Assembly: GCA_964006375.1 (NCBI GenBank)
Contig: OZ023269.1
Location: 65,282,029 to 65,346,028 of the forward strand
DNA length: 64,000 bases
Source: Tillus elongatus
Taxonomy: Eukaryota; Arthropoda; Insecta; Coleoptera; Cleridae
Reading direction: 5' to 3'
This document shows positions 18,065 through 32,082 of this stretch, in pieces. The number at the start of each line of letters is the position of its first letter. Position 1 is the stretch's first letter. Under the pieces are notes generated by a model that was not told where the DNA came from, did no database searches, and worked only from the letters and a program-made list of their open reading frames with translations. The position numbers and the translations under genes are program-made.

Positions 18065-21000
18065 TTACTTTTTTACGATCTGTTTATGACCCCAAGCTAG
18101 CGTTTTATATGAATCCGATAGAAGGTACCATTTGTCATCAAAATGTGATAATGCCACCTTATTAACCATTTGTGTGAACACATAATGCAGTCTCGTTCGG
18201 AAAACATTCATACTTTTAAAAACTCGTCCATCCAGTACTACCACACATCCATCATCATTCATTTTTGTCCCACCCATGCTATCCACAACATTCCTGTAAT
18301 CCTCAGCACTCAAATCCCTTTTCACTACACATTCTTGCACCCCTTTCGCTTTCTTTGTTAAAAGTCCTTCTCATCAATCATATATGATTTTGCAACCGTC
18401 CCAACCATTTCGTATAAAATTTTACCCTTATACTCGTCTTTCATTCGTCCTAACACACTCTCGCCCACCGGTATACCGTGTGGATTGTCAGCCGAGGAGT
18501 TTGATGTATCGTATTTGTCAATGTCTTGTTTCATGTCGTCATAAAAGTTGTCTGTCTCTACTAAAATAATTAAAGAGTCAGTGTCAGTGTACAGTAAAGT
18601 CACTTTGTCGCCATATTTAACCTTTAGGTATCCGTACATAAAGTTATATATGATGGTTTTTGATACATCTAATATCGAAAAAACAACATATATAGGTCTG
18701 TCGTACGTCACGCGAGTTCTGTTCATTTGTATAGCGACAAAGTCGTCCGTGAAAATTGAATGATTTTTAAAGTGTGGTTTGTTCATGTATGCCGCCGCAC
18801 CCGGTTTACGGTCGATATTGTCCCAGTGCGTCACAAGTTTCACGTCCACCCTCTTGTCCAAATTTTCCATGGTCTTACCGAATACCGCGTTGTTCATTAG
18901 TTTAAAGAAATCGCGCTCAAATTCATTTTTAGATAAATTTCGTAAGTTTGTGTTTTTATCGATATAAATTTTCAGCCATGGAGATTGTCTAAATGTTATA
19001 ACGCGGTGTATTTTCTTCAAAACCAGTCCGTGATCTAAATATTGCTTTAAATTCCTATAATGAATGATATATTTAGTTTTATCGTTTAAATTTGGAATAA
19101 GTTTCGGTAGTTTCGCGTTTGGGGGTACAAATGATTCAGGACAAAAGGGCAATTCATTGTGTAAGTCATGTAGACTCTCCGGATATTCTAAATCGACTTC
19201 CAAAACATAACCAAATTCGTCGTTATCCCCCAAATTTTGAATTTCTAAATTTTTAATCTCGGTTTCGGAGAGCCAACGAAAGCTTCCGATGGCCAATGGC
19301 TCGCTTTGACTTTTTCCGTACAGATTTGTGGCATCTGTATAGATAAGCCACGTTTTCGGCTTTGTAGCGTCATAATTAGGAGTATGTTCGTTGTTAGCTA
19401 CTGCCCGTCTGACGCTACATTGACTGACACCACCCCGTATACCTTTTTTGACAAAGTTATGCATCTCGATGTCTGTTAGCAGTTCCAGCTCCACCCCAGT
19501 AGCTTTCAGGGCAGCATTCCAAGCAAGATATGGAGCTGTGACATGCTGACAAGGATCGAGGTTGTACACCTCAAAACAAACATTCCTAAAATTCTCAAAC
19601 ACATCAGCCAAAAGTAACACATCTGATTTTAAATATATATCAGAATAGTCCCCCAAAGTTTTACACTCAAACGTCTGCCACACCTTACACGCACGCTCAT
19701 ACTCAGACTGCATGATGTGTTCACCTCTTAGACTATCATAAAATCCTGCCTGTGATGGAAGCTTAGTCTCATTTAATTTATCAAACGAATCTACATACGA
19801 ATATGGAAATACACCCTTCTGCCGAATTAAATTAAACTTGTTTACGTCCGCGAAATATTTTTTGACTTCCCTACACTGACTATCTTCTAAATTTTTTGCA
19901 AATTTTTCTAAACTTTTAGCCATAAACCTAAACGAATCCAAAAATCTAAGTTTTAAGTGGTTTTTTTTCGTTGTCCCATCTTCCGACTCCTCTATATTAA
20001 CCAAAACATGTTTACTGAAAGTGATGTATCGCTCTTTGTTTTGAGCGATGACATCTAATTTTGACTCGTACTCTGCCAACTCTTTGATGAAGAGATGAGC
20101 ATCGTACCCTGAGAGATTATGAAACAACACCGGAATGAATTTAGGAACTTGATAATTTAGATTGCAGATGGAGTGAGCCGGACCGCGATAATTATTGAAT
20201 TCGAGCAAATGGTCGTGGTCACGAACCTTCTCCTCATCGGGACCGAAAGATCTTTCACAGATGTGACATAAATGAGAATTTTGAAATTCGCGCTCTTGTT
20301 CGTCGGTTAAAGGTGTTATTGGCCAAACTTTGCTTAGGTGGTTTTGATAAATCTCTCTAACATCATTTTCTAAGCATTCTACAAAAACGCTCGCGGTGTC
20401 CTGACCACGGTAAGTGACAAATTTAGAAAGAGAGTCGTCAAAAGAGCATTTAATGTAGTACGCGAACGAATACGGTATGTGTTTGTGAGTCTTTTGCGTG
20501 AATGACGCAGCAATTTTGAGGATGTTCAGTTTCTAAAGGGGACAAAAGACTCTCAAAATCAGCATACACAACGAAAGGAACACGCATTTTATTTTCAAAA
20601 TCGACAAATCTAAGTAAATTTTCGGGTGTGTATTTACCATATTTATCTTTCCGCATCTCAGTTGTTGGTAAATTTACTCTAACATGATTACAATCAAATT
20701 TCTGATGTTCAACTAATTTTGCTTCTGTTCCAAAAAAAAAAACAATCATCACAAGGGAATTTTTTACCGTGATGTTTAGATATTTGACTTCTAACAAGAC
20801 GAGACATATCTTTAATTAAACAATAATGAGTATTGCTTTCGTTTCATCTGTTAACAATAATAAGTTGATATACCTCGTCTTGCGAGAAGTAGTAAAATAT
20901 AGAGGGCCACAAATTTCATAATTAAATTTACCATTGTTAAAATCTTTATCCAACCCGTAAACATTGATAGAAATATTGTTTTGTTGTTCAAGCTGACTAA

Positions 21001-21270
21001 TTTGATTTTAAGAAACGGGAAATTCAATACCTGTAAAATCCAATTCGTTCTCATATGGTAAATAATGAGATAAGCGTTGTGGATTATCTTCAGTGTGGTG
21101 TAGCGCAGCAAGGATGGACCACTTAAAACACTGATTATCTTCATTCTGGATATTTATGCAAGCCTTTTTGTCCATAATGCACTTTGGCAGACCCATGTAT
21201 GAATTGCCTGCTAGTGGAGAGAATTTGGCAACACTCACTTCCAACCAAAGCCATTTTTGAAGCACCCAAC

Positions 21271-21412
21271 CTGAAAATCGAAGGATAGTATAAATATATG
21301 CATACGACATTTTTGAATAGGACACCTGTGTAAAAATGTTTCGATCTATATGTATACATTCCGGTAGAGTCAAAATCTTTTAAATATAATATTGTTAAAA
21401 TATTTAACTTAC
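21271..21412 (-). other. Intron 2 visible in the polymerase gene (142 bp)
   Basis: The donor AAAGTG/GTAAGT and acceptor GATTTTCAG/GTTGGG flank 142 bp. The joined frame runs from HHESG into WVLQKWLWLEV. The intronless copy (13301-13340) reads continuously across this point, which supports the junction. Confidence 0.75.
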
Positions 21413-21812
21413 CACTTTCATGATGCTGGAACTCTGTAGCTTTGGTCTTCACGATGTTCTCCAAACTCTCCACTACTCCAACGGCTTCCCCCAGTGTAAC
21501 GATTGGTGTTGTTCGGGTGTTGAAACTTTTTATGTCTTCGAGCTCTTTCAACAGCAGCCGGTATAAACCGAAGAGCTCGAGATTGATTTTCACACACCCG
21601 AGTTGCTCCATCTTATTTCCTACAGTCTGCAGAACTTTTGGCCGGGCGTACTGTAGGAATTCGTCGATGTCAATCGCTATACCCTCTGCAGGAATCCTGA
21701 ATGTTGCCAGCTTTGTATTAAATGCATGCTTAATCAGCTGCACACCATCTTCTCCGTCGATACAAGCTTGGTTCTTGTGTTGGAGACTTCGAAGATGGCC
21801 TGGGAATGCTGC

Positions 21813-21911
21813 CTGTAACAAACGGAAAAGTAAATCTCAGATATATACTGTGTTGAAACACATATAAGACAGACTAGATAGCTACAACACTCGATAAATA
21901 TAGAAACTTAC
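21813..21911 (-). other. Intron 1 visible in the polymerase gene (99 bp)
   Basis: On the minus strand the exon ends CCAAAA and is followed by GTAAGT. The acceptor TTGTTACAG stands before GCAGCATTCCC. Splicing keeps the frame and completes a C-x2-C...H-x5-H zinc finger from the two exons. The intronless plus-strand copy at 12.8 kb has uninterrupted sequence at the same point. Confidence 0.7.
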
Positions 21912-22064
21912 TTTTGGAATATCCAGTTTGCAAATGAAACATCTGGTGGTCCTCACTACCTTCTTAGGCAGCTCTTGTTCGTTAGTGGTGGTGGAGTGCC
22001 GCTTCACCCCGCTAGTTGATGGTTGAGGGTTGCTAGTAGATGTCGAGGGGGTGCGTACTTTATC
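21912..22064 (-). other. Upstream polymerase exon with PQPSTSG linker
   Basis: An acceptor CTTTAG precedes a 153-bp open segment reading KVRTPSTSTSNPQPSTSG, then a KRHSTTTNEQELPKK stretch and CFICKLDIPK, ending at a GTAAGT donor. The same PQPSTSG tail ends the zinc-finger gene at 53.3 kb. The exons further 5' were not found between 22065 and 22360. Confidence 0.55.
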
Positions 22065-22356
22065 CTAAAGGAAGGACATAGTACAGTAAATTCACATTAT
22101 TTACAAAATCATGCCGTGACGCTGTCATACACTACAAGAATCTTACCGACAAACTCCTATTACAGCAATAACACCGCAAAAACAAAATTATATTAAAGTA
22201 TTTCCTAATACACCAACATAGCAGCATACAATGATTACTAGTACAGCAAAATGGTAGCATCATTTAATGGCATTATCCCTAACTTGCCTGTACTGCCATT
22301 CCCGATGAACCGGAATTTCCTAGTACAATATTTTTTTTGTACAAAATTCACTACTG

Positions 22357-22359
<3 letters not shown>

Positions 22360-22436
<77 letters not shown>
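22360..22436. repeat. (TA)n array
   Basis: About 38 TA units, just beyond the virus-like element. Confidence 0.95.
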
Positions 22437-23404
<968 letters not shown>

Positions 23405-23689
23405 TCACACCTATAACTGAAAAAATAATGGGCCGATTTTGATTAAATCGGGCGAGTTTATCGTTTAATAGTATCTAATTTTTGTCGAATTTTCGTAAAA
23501 AATCAATAAAGCCCAATATATCCGTTATGATACAAGATACAAAAAAGTTGTATACATTAATTATAGGGTGTCTTGAGCTACATCTTCAAACAATATTTCT
23601 ACAATCACAGGATGGCCCCTAAGTCGTTGGTGATACAAATTTTCTTTTTGCATTTTCCATCGAAATATAATGCATGTTTGCAAGAAATT

Positions 23690-23727
23690 CGGGACGCAGC
23701 AAGTGCGTTATGGTAGCGAATTTTCAT
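23690..23727. repeat. Terminal motif of the dispersed TIR family
   Basis: GGACGCAGCAAGTGCGTTAT followed by GGTAGCGAATTTTC. The same 36-38 bp occurs, in both orientations and with small changes, at about 33519, 34604, 39484, 39761, 40764, 41608, 55770, 55958, 58924 and 59183. It is the inverted terminus of the family described at 39761-40800. Confidence 0.85.
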
Positions 23728-23938
23728 TAAATGCCTCAAATTTGAATACCTCAATTTGTTATTAACCTAAAAAGGTTGACCAAGAAACCAGTTTTTTCGG
23801 GAACAGTGTAAGTTTACTTTCGGAAATTTTTCTACATTTTCAAACAATAAAGTTATTTGTGGCACATTGTTTCTACTATATAGGTTATACTGATAATTGA
23901 TGCCTGCTTTTAAAAAAACACACATATTTGTTATTAAA

Positions 23939-23941
<3 letters not shown>

Positions 23942-24031
<90 letters not shown>

Positions 24032-24046
24032 GTGTGTGTGTGTGTC
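23942..24046. repeat. (TA)n array with (TG)n end
   Basis: About 43 TA units, then about nine TG units, then CACACCGATAACTCAAAAAA. Confidence 0.95.
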
Positions 24047-25085
24047 ACACCGATAACTCAAAAAATAATGGGCCGATTTTGATAAAATTTTCTGAGTACC
24101 ATTTTTTTGCAAGTGGCTTGGATAAGTTTGTTATCCAGGAAAATCGGTCCAGGTTTTCCCGGAAAATTTTGTGTTTTCTTTCGGAAACAACTTATTTCTC
24201 CGGAAATGACAAAGAATGAACAACCAAATTTGGTATGCGGGTTTGGATTATAAATAATGACCCACGCACCAAAATTTAAGGGTGTGAGTTGAAAGACATA
24301 AAAGTTATAGGCATTAAAAAATTTGGGTTTTCCTCAAAACGCCAGTCTCGATTTAAAACGTCAAAATTCGCAACATTTAGGTAAAGAACCTGAAACAAAT
24401 GCGGATTATGTAAAGAAAATGTCGCAAGAAGAGTCTTCTGCAAACCTTTCAGTTTCAGCTTCAACCGTCATTTCATCAAATATGATCACTAGTATAACCT
24501 ATATAGTAGCAACAAGACTATAATGAATGTATACATTTTTTTCGTATCTTGTATAATAACGGACATACTGAGCTTTCTTGTTTTTTTACGAAAATTCGAC
24601 AAAAATTATATACCATTAAACGATAAACTCTATAGTTAAGACTACTTCCAAAGCATCAGAGGAAGGGTTTATTTGAAATGAATTTTCTGGAAATATTTAA
24701 GATGAAGGACAATGACGGTTGAAGCTAAGACTTCAGGCTTTGAAAAACATTTCTCTTGAGACATTTTCTTTCCATAGCTCGTATTAGTTTCAGGTTCTTT
24801 GCCTAAATGTTGCCAATTTTGACGTTTTAAATCGCGACTTTCACGTTTTGAGGAAAACCCCAATTTATTTTTCTTTAAATGCATATAACTTTTTTGTCTC
24901 TTAACCTAGAGAGCTAAGTTTTGGTACGTAATTTACCTATAATGATAAACCCGCCTACCAAATTTGGTTGCCCTTACTTTGTTATTTCCGGAGATATAAT
25001 TTTTTTCGAAATAAAGCACAAAACTTTCCGGGAAAATCTGGGCCGATTTTCCTGGCTAACAAACTTATCCAAGTCACAGGTAAAA
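24047..25085. repeat. Two copies of the dispersed repeat arranged head to head
   Basis: 24100-24500 reappears as its reverse complement at 24690-25085. Paired blocks include GGCTTGGATAAGTTTGTTAT / CTAACAAACTTATCCAAG, ATTTCTCCGGAAATGACA / GTTATTTCCGGAGATATA, and a stretch reading KRQNSQHLGKEPETN on the plus strand and KRQNWQHLGKEPETN on the minus strand. Further copies of this interior lie at 38660-39180 and 40110-40590. The result is an imperfect inverted repeat of about 1 kb. Confidence 0.75.
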
Positions 25086-26922
25086 GGTAGGTACTCAACA
25101 AATGTTTGAAGGCAAATATTACCTCAACTTTTTTGGATGTGAATTTCATTAAATAATAAAATATTTAATAGTTTTCTGTGAAGAAAATATGTTTTTGGTT
25201 CACTTTGATGGGATGTACGGGTCTCGAGAAAAATCAGTTAGATAATTATGTTATATACTATAAATCGACGGTAACTTTTATGTGTGAATTTTTTAATTAA
25301 TTTAAAAAGATCCGATTTCATTAAAGTTCATCGTCTGGTGTATTAGAATTGCTGAGGTTCAACATTTTGTAAAAATTAAACTTAAAATTAAGTTTCATAT
25401 CAGAGGAAGCTATAATGTCATCATGTCAAGTTTTATACCTTGTGGAGGGCTGTAGCTAGCTCCTGTGGAGCTCTTTTAGACCAGGAGTCTGTAATGTGTG
25501 CGCTTAAATGGCCCTCCTCACACTGGACTGGATCAGGCGACACATTCAGTATTGCAATACCAAATTTCTCCTTCTCAGCCGCCGGATACAAAATCTGTAT
25601 ATCGCACAGGCATTTCTAAAAGGTTATTTTACCTCTTAAAACACGATTACTAGTATAGTGGGCTGGTGAATTAGAAGATCCAAATTATTAATGTGGATAG
25701 CATAATTATGTATACCGACAACTTTATAGCTTAGCCATATAATTAGGCTTAATTAATAAAAATCTGTCCATGACCGATGCTGGGCGCTCGCTGTGACAAA
25801 CAGTGTATTGAAAATTTGGACCGTAATCCAGTATCCCGGATACATGTATCTCTCATATGGTATCCTCGCCTGAAAGAGCTCTTGTGAAGCTTTTTTTCTG
25901 AACTTGTTTATACGATTATTCTGTTTTAGTTTTGATCATAGAATACTTAGTTAAAATCAATATCACTATTTTCCCCCTCAGGGCTCGTCGGGGTCGTCGA
26001 TTAGCGCGACAGTGGTTCTGGGCGACACTCTTTAGCGCGACACAACAATAGATTGCCTCCATACAGGCAGAAAGATCATTTTTTCAGTACTTGTCTGGCT
26101 GACTGTGTGAAGTGTCATAGACAGACCAATGGGAGTGTTCTTATTTCTTATGCTCCTCCCATATAGAGAAAATAAATATGTAATTAATGTAGACATTCAA
26201 ATTTATGTTTTATAGGAGACTTATTTAATTGCATTTTGAATTGTTTGAGTTATTTAGATACAAATAAATATACATAAGGGTAAATAATAGTTTAAATTGC
26301 AATGACATTTTCCTATAAAAATATTTGTAATGAAAAAATTCATTGACAAGATTAGTTTCATTTTTTAATTAACAGCAAAACCGCATTATAATTAACTTTA
26401 ATGTTTTTTTTATTATTGCCAAATATTTTTAAAAAAGCTGTCTTTGATGGCATTTATTTTTAATGCTTATTTGCTGCAAAATTGTATTTCAAAATGTATG
26501 CTTAATGAGAAAATGTTTAATAAATTCAAAAAAAGCTGGCTGCCATGATAGTCTTTTTAACATTGGTTTTTAATGCTCATTTCCTGCAACATTGTCTTTC
26601 AATGTTTATAGTTAAGAAATTGTTTATATATATTTCTTAAAAGCTTTACTCTTTGGCACCTACTTTTCTATATTTTTTAATGCTCATTTGCTGCAAACTT
26701 GTTTTTCCAAGTTTATGGTTGAGGGGAAAACGTATAAATATTTTCAAACAACCTCTCCTTGATGACACCTACCTTTTAACATTATTTTTAACACTAATTT
26801 GCTGCAAAACTGTGTTTTTTTAATGTATGATTGGGGAGAAATAATGTTAAAAATAGTTTATTTTGAAATAATATACATACTTAATTACATAATGAAGGAA
26901 ATAAAAAAAAATCATTGGAAAT

Positions 26923-26930
<8 letters not shown>
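25086..26930. other. Long AT-rich stretch, nothing recognised
   Basis: No coding region, tRNA or mobile-element protein was recognised. 26440-26800 has three to four loose repeats of a TTTAATGCTCATTTGCTGCA-like segment (about 26460, 26567, 26675, 26785), spaced about 108 bp and quite diverged. Confidence 0.5.

Positions 26931-27016
<86 letters not shown>
26931..27016. repeat. (TA)n array
   Basis: About 43 TA units. Confidence 0.95.
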
Positions 27017-27019
<3 letters not shown>

Positions 27020-27180
27020 GTACAGAGAAATGGGTTTTTGGTAAAAAAAATACATTATCACGTAAGATATATTTCAGTTTTTATAAAAGAAAATAAAACT
27101 CAACATTTAAATGAATAAAGTTTCAAACACATATATTTAATATACAATTTTTTCTTATTTATTATCATATATATTGTTTT

Positions 27181-28173
27181 TAGAGGTGTGCAAAGTTTCG
27201 AAATTTCGAACCGAACCCTAACTTGAACCAAACCTTTGGTTCGAAAAATTGTTTGCGCTAGGCGATGTTAAACTAGTTCGAAATACGTAATGCTTCAAAA
27301 TAGCTTGGAGTTCGTTGCTAAAGAATACTTTGAAGTTGAACTTTACAGGCATCCAATGCTGGCAAAGGTAGCGAAGTTGTAAAGTCCGTATCAGTCCCAT
27401 TGAGTCGATAGTGTAATTTCAGGAAATATCATTCATATCTTTGACAGTTTGTGAGACACTGAGACAGCTAATTAACATCACTGAATTATTATATTTTTAT
27501 ATATCCTAGCATCCCAATGCCTTTTTTTGGTTACAACATTATAATGGCAGTGTTCGCAACTTGTTGGTAAAGTAAATTTTCACAATTTATGACTATAATT
27601 GCAGATTGCCTTCCGAAAACATTAGATTAAACATACTTTATTTTACAATGATCCAAAACAGTTAAAACAATCAAGAAACAGTTACAATTGTTAGTATATA
27701 TATATATATATATATATATATGCTCACTTTTAACCCACTCATTCAAATTTGCTAAAACTGCCCAGCTAATACCAAACAACAAAATATTTATAATTGAGCT
27801 TAGCTATTATAGATGTAGAAGTATAAAAAAAAGTGTTCAATGTGCCTTTTTGTATTTTTGATTCAACACCGACTCATCTTAAAAACAAACATCAGCATCA
27901 GAGGGCATTTTCATCCAATCGACCTGCAAATTTTGTCAAACCTTTCTTTTTTTTTCTATGTACCAAATATTGTATGCTACAATGTACCTAATTTTTGTAT
28001 TTAAGGAAAATATATGTGAACATTGAAGAACTGTAGTTAGTTCGGTGTTCAATGTTAAATGTTTAAAAAGTTCGATGTTCGACTGTGAACCTTAGACATA
28101 CTATCTGAGAGGTTCGAAGTTCGATGCAACATTTTTACTTGGGTTCGTTTATAGTTCGGTTTGCACACCTCTA
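27181..28173. mobile_element. hAT-like non-autonomous element
   Basis: The termini are inverted: TAGAGGTGTGCAAA at 27181 and TTTGCACACCTCTA at 28160-28173. Just outside lie ATTGTTTT (27173-27180) and ATTGTTAT (28174-28181), an 8-bp target duplication with one mismatch. The RAGGTGTGCAAA terminus and 8-bp duplication are typical of hAT transposons. Inside are several GGTTCGAAGTTCGA-type repeats and a (TA)13 at 27695-27721, but no transposase. Length 993 bp. Confidence 0.7.
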
Positions 28174-28582
28174 ATTGTTATGATTTATAATAGAACATAT
28201 TTATATCTTTATGTAAATATAAAGGTAACAACATATAGCATAGTGGTGAAGATTACTGACTGGCAACATATTGTTAATTATTAATTATTTCCAAGTCAAA
28301 TCATATTTGATAAATATAATAAATCCAAATTAAAAGTCCATTACAATTAACAAAGTGCGTAAACTTGGTTAGTTATAAAAAATACATGGTTGCCTAAGAT
28401 TTATTAAATTTTTAACATAATATATTATGTACACTAAAAACATAATCATATTTGAATTAAATAAACTAAGACACAACGTAAAAACAGAAAATTATATAAA
28501 AATGAAACAAACTATTTTCTTATTTCTATATGTTATATTTTAGAACAAACGATATTTATAATTTAATGTGGGTATAAGGTCA

Positions 28583-28830
28583 TTGCCTGTGGTGTAGTGG
28601 TGAAAATCTCTGATACTCTAAAGGTAGCAGGTTCGACTCCAGCACTGAAATGAACCCTAGAACCTCTAAAAACATGGCAAATTTTGTTCGGAAGTCAACG
28701 GTAAACTACAAGTTGTAATTGCTAGTCAAATTTATCCTCTCATGAATCTGGCTCACTATAAAGTGAAGTTTTCCTGCATCTGCATAGCACCCGTGAGACA
28801 TGAACACAAGGTCCACACAAGACTCAGAAT
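28583..28830 (+). repeat. tRNA-derived SINE
   Basis: TGTGGTGTAGTGGTGAA resembles a pol III A box. AGGTTCGACTCCAGC, 40 bp downstream, resembles a B box. A non-tRNA body with AACCTCTAAAAACATGGC follows. The predicted anticodon arm is poor, so this is a SINE head and not a functional tRNA gene. Confidence 0.55.
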
Positions 28831-29460
28831 TAAGGTAGATATTATAATATAAATATAAAATACAACTATCATTGAATGTTTGTAATACTATTTTTAAGGT
28901 TTACCTACATTAAAAGCAATAAACATGCATTACATGTGAACAAGCTCATTTATTGGCACAAATCGAGAGCGTAATCATGTGCTGCAATATACTCTAAATT
29001 ATCGGATATGTCAGAGAGTTTTATAAATATCCTGATTTATTAATAATGAATATTGCTAAAGATACATTATTAGGCTAATATAAAATTATATAAATCTGAC
29101 TGTTTTAGTGATGTAAAATTATGTCAAAATATGCCAACACAGACACCACACACAACATAGTATAAAAACAAATGTGTTTGTAACTTACGCAAAAAATACA
29201 CACAAAAATTTATAAAACTAAAAAGTTTATAGATGATCATGATTATCAGTATATGTATTACTAACAATTATTTTCAACAGTCGCAAATACCACTGCTTTC
29301 ATTTGATACCACTGATGCTGCACCTGTTTCTGGTAACACTTTACTTCTGGTTGCAAGACAACATAAATACGTACAGGACCCTTCTGTAAGAGCATACAAA
29401 AAGTAAACTTTTTTATTGCCTTTTATTATAAACAGTAAATTATATACATCTATATAAAAC
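28831..29460. other. AT-rich stretch, nothing recognised
   Basis: No supported gene. A minus-strand frame at 29274-29391 begins after an acceptor-like TTACAG and could be an alternative exon of the neighbouring candidate gene. Confidence 0.4.
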
Positions 29461-29463
29461 ATT

Positions 29464-30722
<1,259 letters not shown>

Positions 30723-31207
30723 CTGAAGCAATTAGGAATTTTCTATTTCTGTTGAAAATACAAACACAAAATATATTTCAGACACAATAAAGTCCTACAC
30801 GTGGTTCATTTTGAATTGAGGGTGTCACACGGCGCATCTTAAACTGCGCAGCCAAGATATGAAACAGAAACGTTAATACCGTATACAGCGTTGTCGGGTT
30901 GTAGTTCTTTCATTTAATAAGATCTAATAAATATTTTATACTTTTTAATATATTTTTGCCTGTATCAAATAAATCTAAAAATAGGTCCAACAGCATCTAC
31001 AAAAAATGTAAAAAAACACAATATTGTTACTTTTAAGTGTTTACTGGTAAAATTTGCAGAGAACCAGCCGAACGCTTTTTAGTGAATTTTCTTCGAAAAA
31101 ATCCACTATTGGGGCGATCCCGACTTTTGAGTTTTATAAAAAAATATTAAATGAGCGCGAACTAGGACCCCTAGAACCCACATCCGGGGTCAGTTTCAAT
31201 TTTTATA

Positions 31208-31211
<4 letters not shown>

Positions 31212-31270
<59 letters not shown>

Positions 31271-31297
31271 CTATATATATATATATATATATATACA

Positions 31298-31384
<87 letters not shown>
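31212..31384. repeat. Interrupted (TA)n array
   Basis: About 86 TA units broken twice by CACC (near 31268 and 31296). The left flank (about 31085-31210) carries the ATCCCGACTTTTGA and CACATCCGGGG segments shared with 23200 and 38460. Confidence 0.95.
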
Positions 31385-31387
<3 letters not shown>

Positions 31388-31548
31388 AGCGATAAGAAAA
31401 AAAATAAAACAGCTGTGGCAACCAAATTTGGTAGGTAGGTTTGTGAGATAAGTAGTAGACTATAAACTAACATTTTTATTTCTATGTTACAAGCTAAAAG
31501 TTCAAAAAAAATATTTTGTGCCAGATTATTTCTATCAAAATTCACGAA

Positions 31549-31735
31549 CCTTGGTGGTTTAGGGGTAAGAACGTGTGCCTCTGAACCGAAAGGTACTGGG
31601 TTCGATCCCAGGGTACTCCTTTCACTTTTTCAGTACAAACTGTAAAACTAACATCAACCGAGGTTCTGGCATTGTATTTGAGCAAGTTGAATGTCTGCAC
31701 GTTCCGCCGTTCGGAGGGGGCGTAAAGCCGTCGGT
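31549..31735 (+). repeat. tRNA-derived SINE with conserved core
   Basis: GGTGGTTTAGGGGTAAGAAC (A box-like) and TACTGGGTTCGATCCCAGGG (B box with a perfect T-arm) form a tRNA-like head. The body contains GCCGTTCGGAGGGGGCGTAA followed by AGCCGTCGGTCCCG. The 49.9-50.2 kb SINE has the related TTCTTCGGACGTGACTTAAA core. The head resembles a tRNA, but the anticodon stem is poor. Confidence 0.65.
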
Positions 31736-32082
31736 CCCGTGTCCACTATTCTTACCGTTTGTTCTCTGGTCTTTGCCGAGTTATTTACATTTAAAGTTTT
31801 CACACATTACATACCTTTTTAAACAATTTCTCAGTACGGTCCTGTTCCGTGGCACCTCCTTCCCCCCCTAAACATTACATTCGACATAAGGTTCACATTG
31901 ACTTTGGGAATCCCGAGAATATCCTAGACACATGAAATATTGGGTTCTACTGCCAATTTATCACTTCGCTTTCAGTTTACTACACCGCTAGTAAGTGTAC
32001 TCGTTTAGACGGTTTCCTGTATATTCAAGTGTTCACAGACATTATTTCTGAAATTAAGCATTGTTTACCTTGTTCTGTTAAT

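Larger units (their letters stand above)
10793..22064. mobile_element. Decayed Polinton/Maverick (adintovirus-like) element
   Basis: The block carries the signature gene set of this group of integrated double-stranded DNA viruses: protein-primed type-B DNA polymerase, adenain-type maturation protease, penton-like minor capsid protein, hexon-like major capsid protein and a phospholipase A2-domain capsid-associated protein. The late genes lie head to tail on the minus strand with gaps of tens of bases. Unknown genes sit on the plus strand. Stops and frameshifts affect most genes. Neither a retroviral-type integrase nor a complete packaging ATPase was found. No terminal inverted repeats were identified by eye, so the outer limits are approximate. 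It is an old integrated copy, not an active virus. Confidence 0.85.
18065..22064 (-). pseudogene. polB: Protein-primed type-B DNA polymerase with N-terminal introns, frameshifted
   Basis: The long frame (about 20490-18358) carries the family-B catalytic core. Counting from the Met at 20208, Exo II-like NLSGYDAHLF is at 31-40, ExoIII YLKSD at 192-196, motif A YTDATNLYG at 290-298, motif B KLMNNAVFGK at 436-445 and motif C YTDTDS at 540-545. These are the marks of the protein-primed polymerases of Polintons. Its frame shifts at 18358 and the end continues to 18065. Upstream are a stop after FTGIEFPVS (21008), a shift near 20860, a poly-T shift near 20740 and another near 20490. The N-terminal part is spliced: a PQPSTSG and CFICKLDIPK exon, then GHLRSLQHK with INLELFGLYRL, then WVLQKWLWLEV. 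It would replicate the element DNA; broken here. Confidence 0.85.

Noticed and set aside
18170..18967. Plus-strand open frames across the polymerase gene
   Set aside because: They overlap a well-supported minus-strand type-B polymerase with all catalytic motifs, so they are shadows.
10793..22400. Terminal inverted repeats of the Polinton-like element
   Set aside because: No matching inverted sequence was found by eye between the left (10.8-11.0 kb) and right (22.1-22.7 kb) edges; a computed self-alignment would be decisive.
31549..31620. Functional tRNA gene
   Set aside because: A and B boxes are good, but the acceptor and anticodon stems do not pair. The SINE core follows directly.
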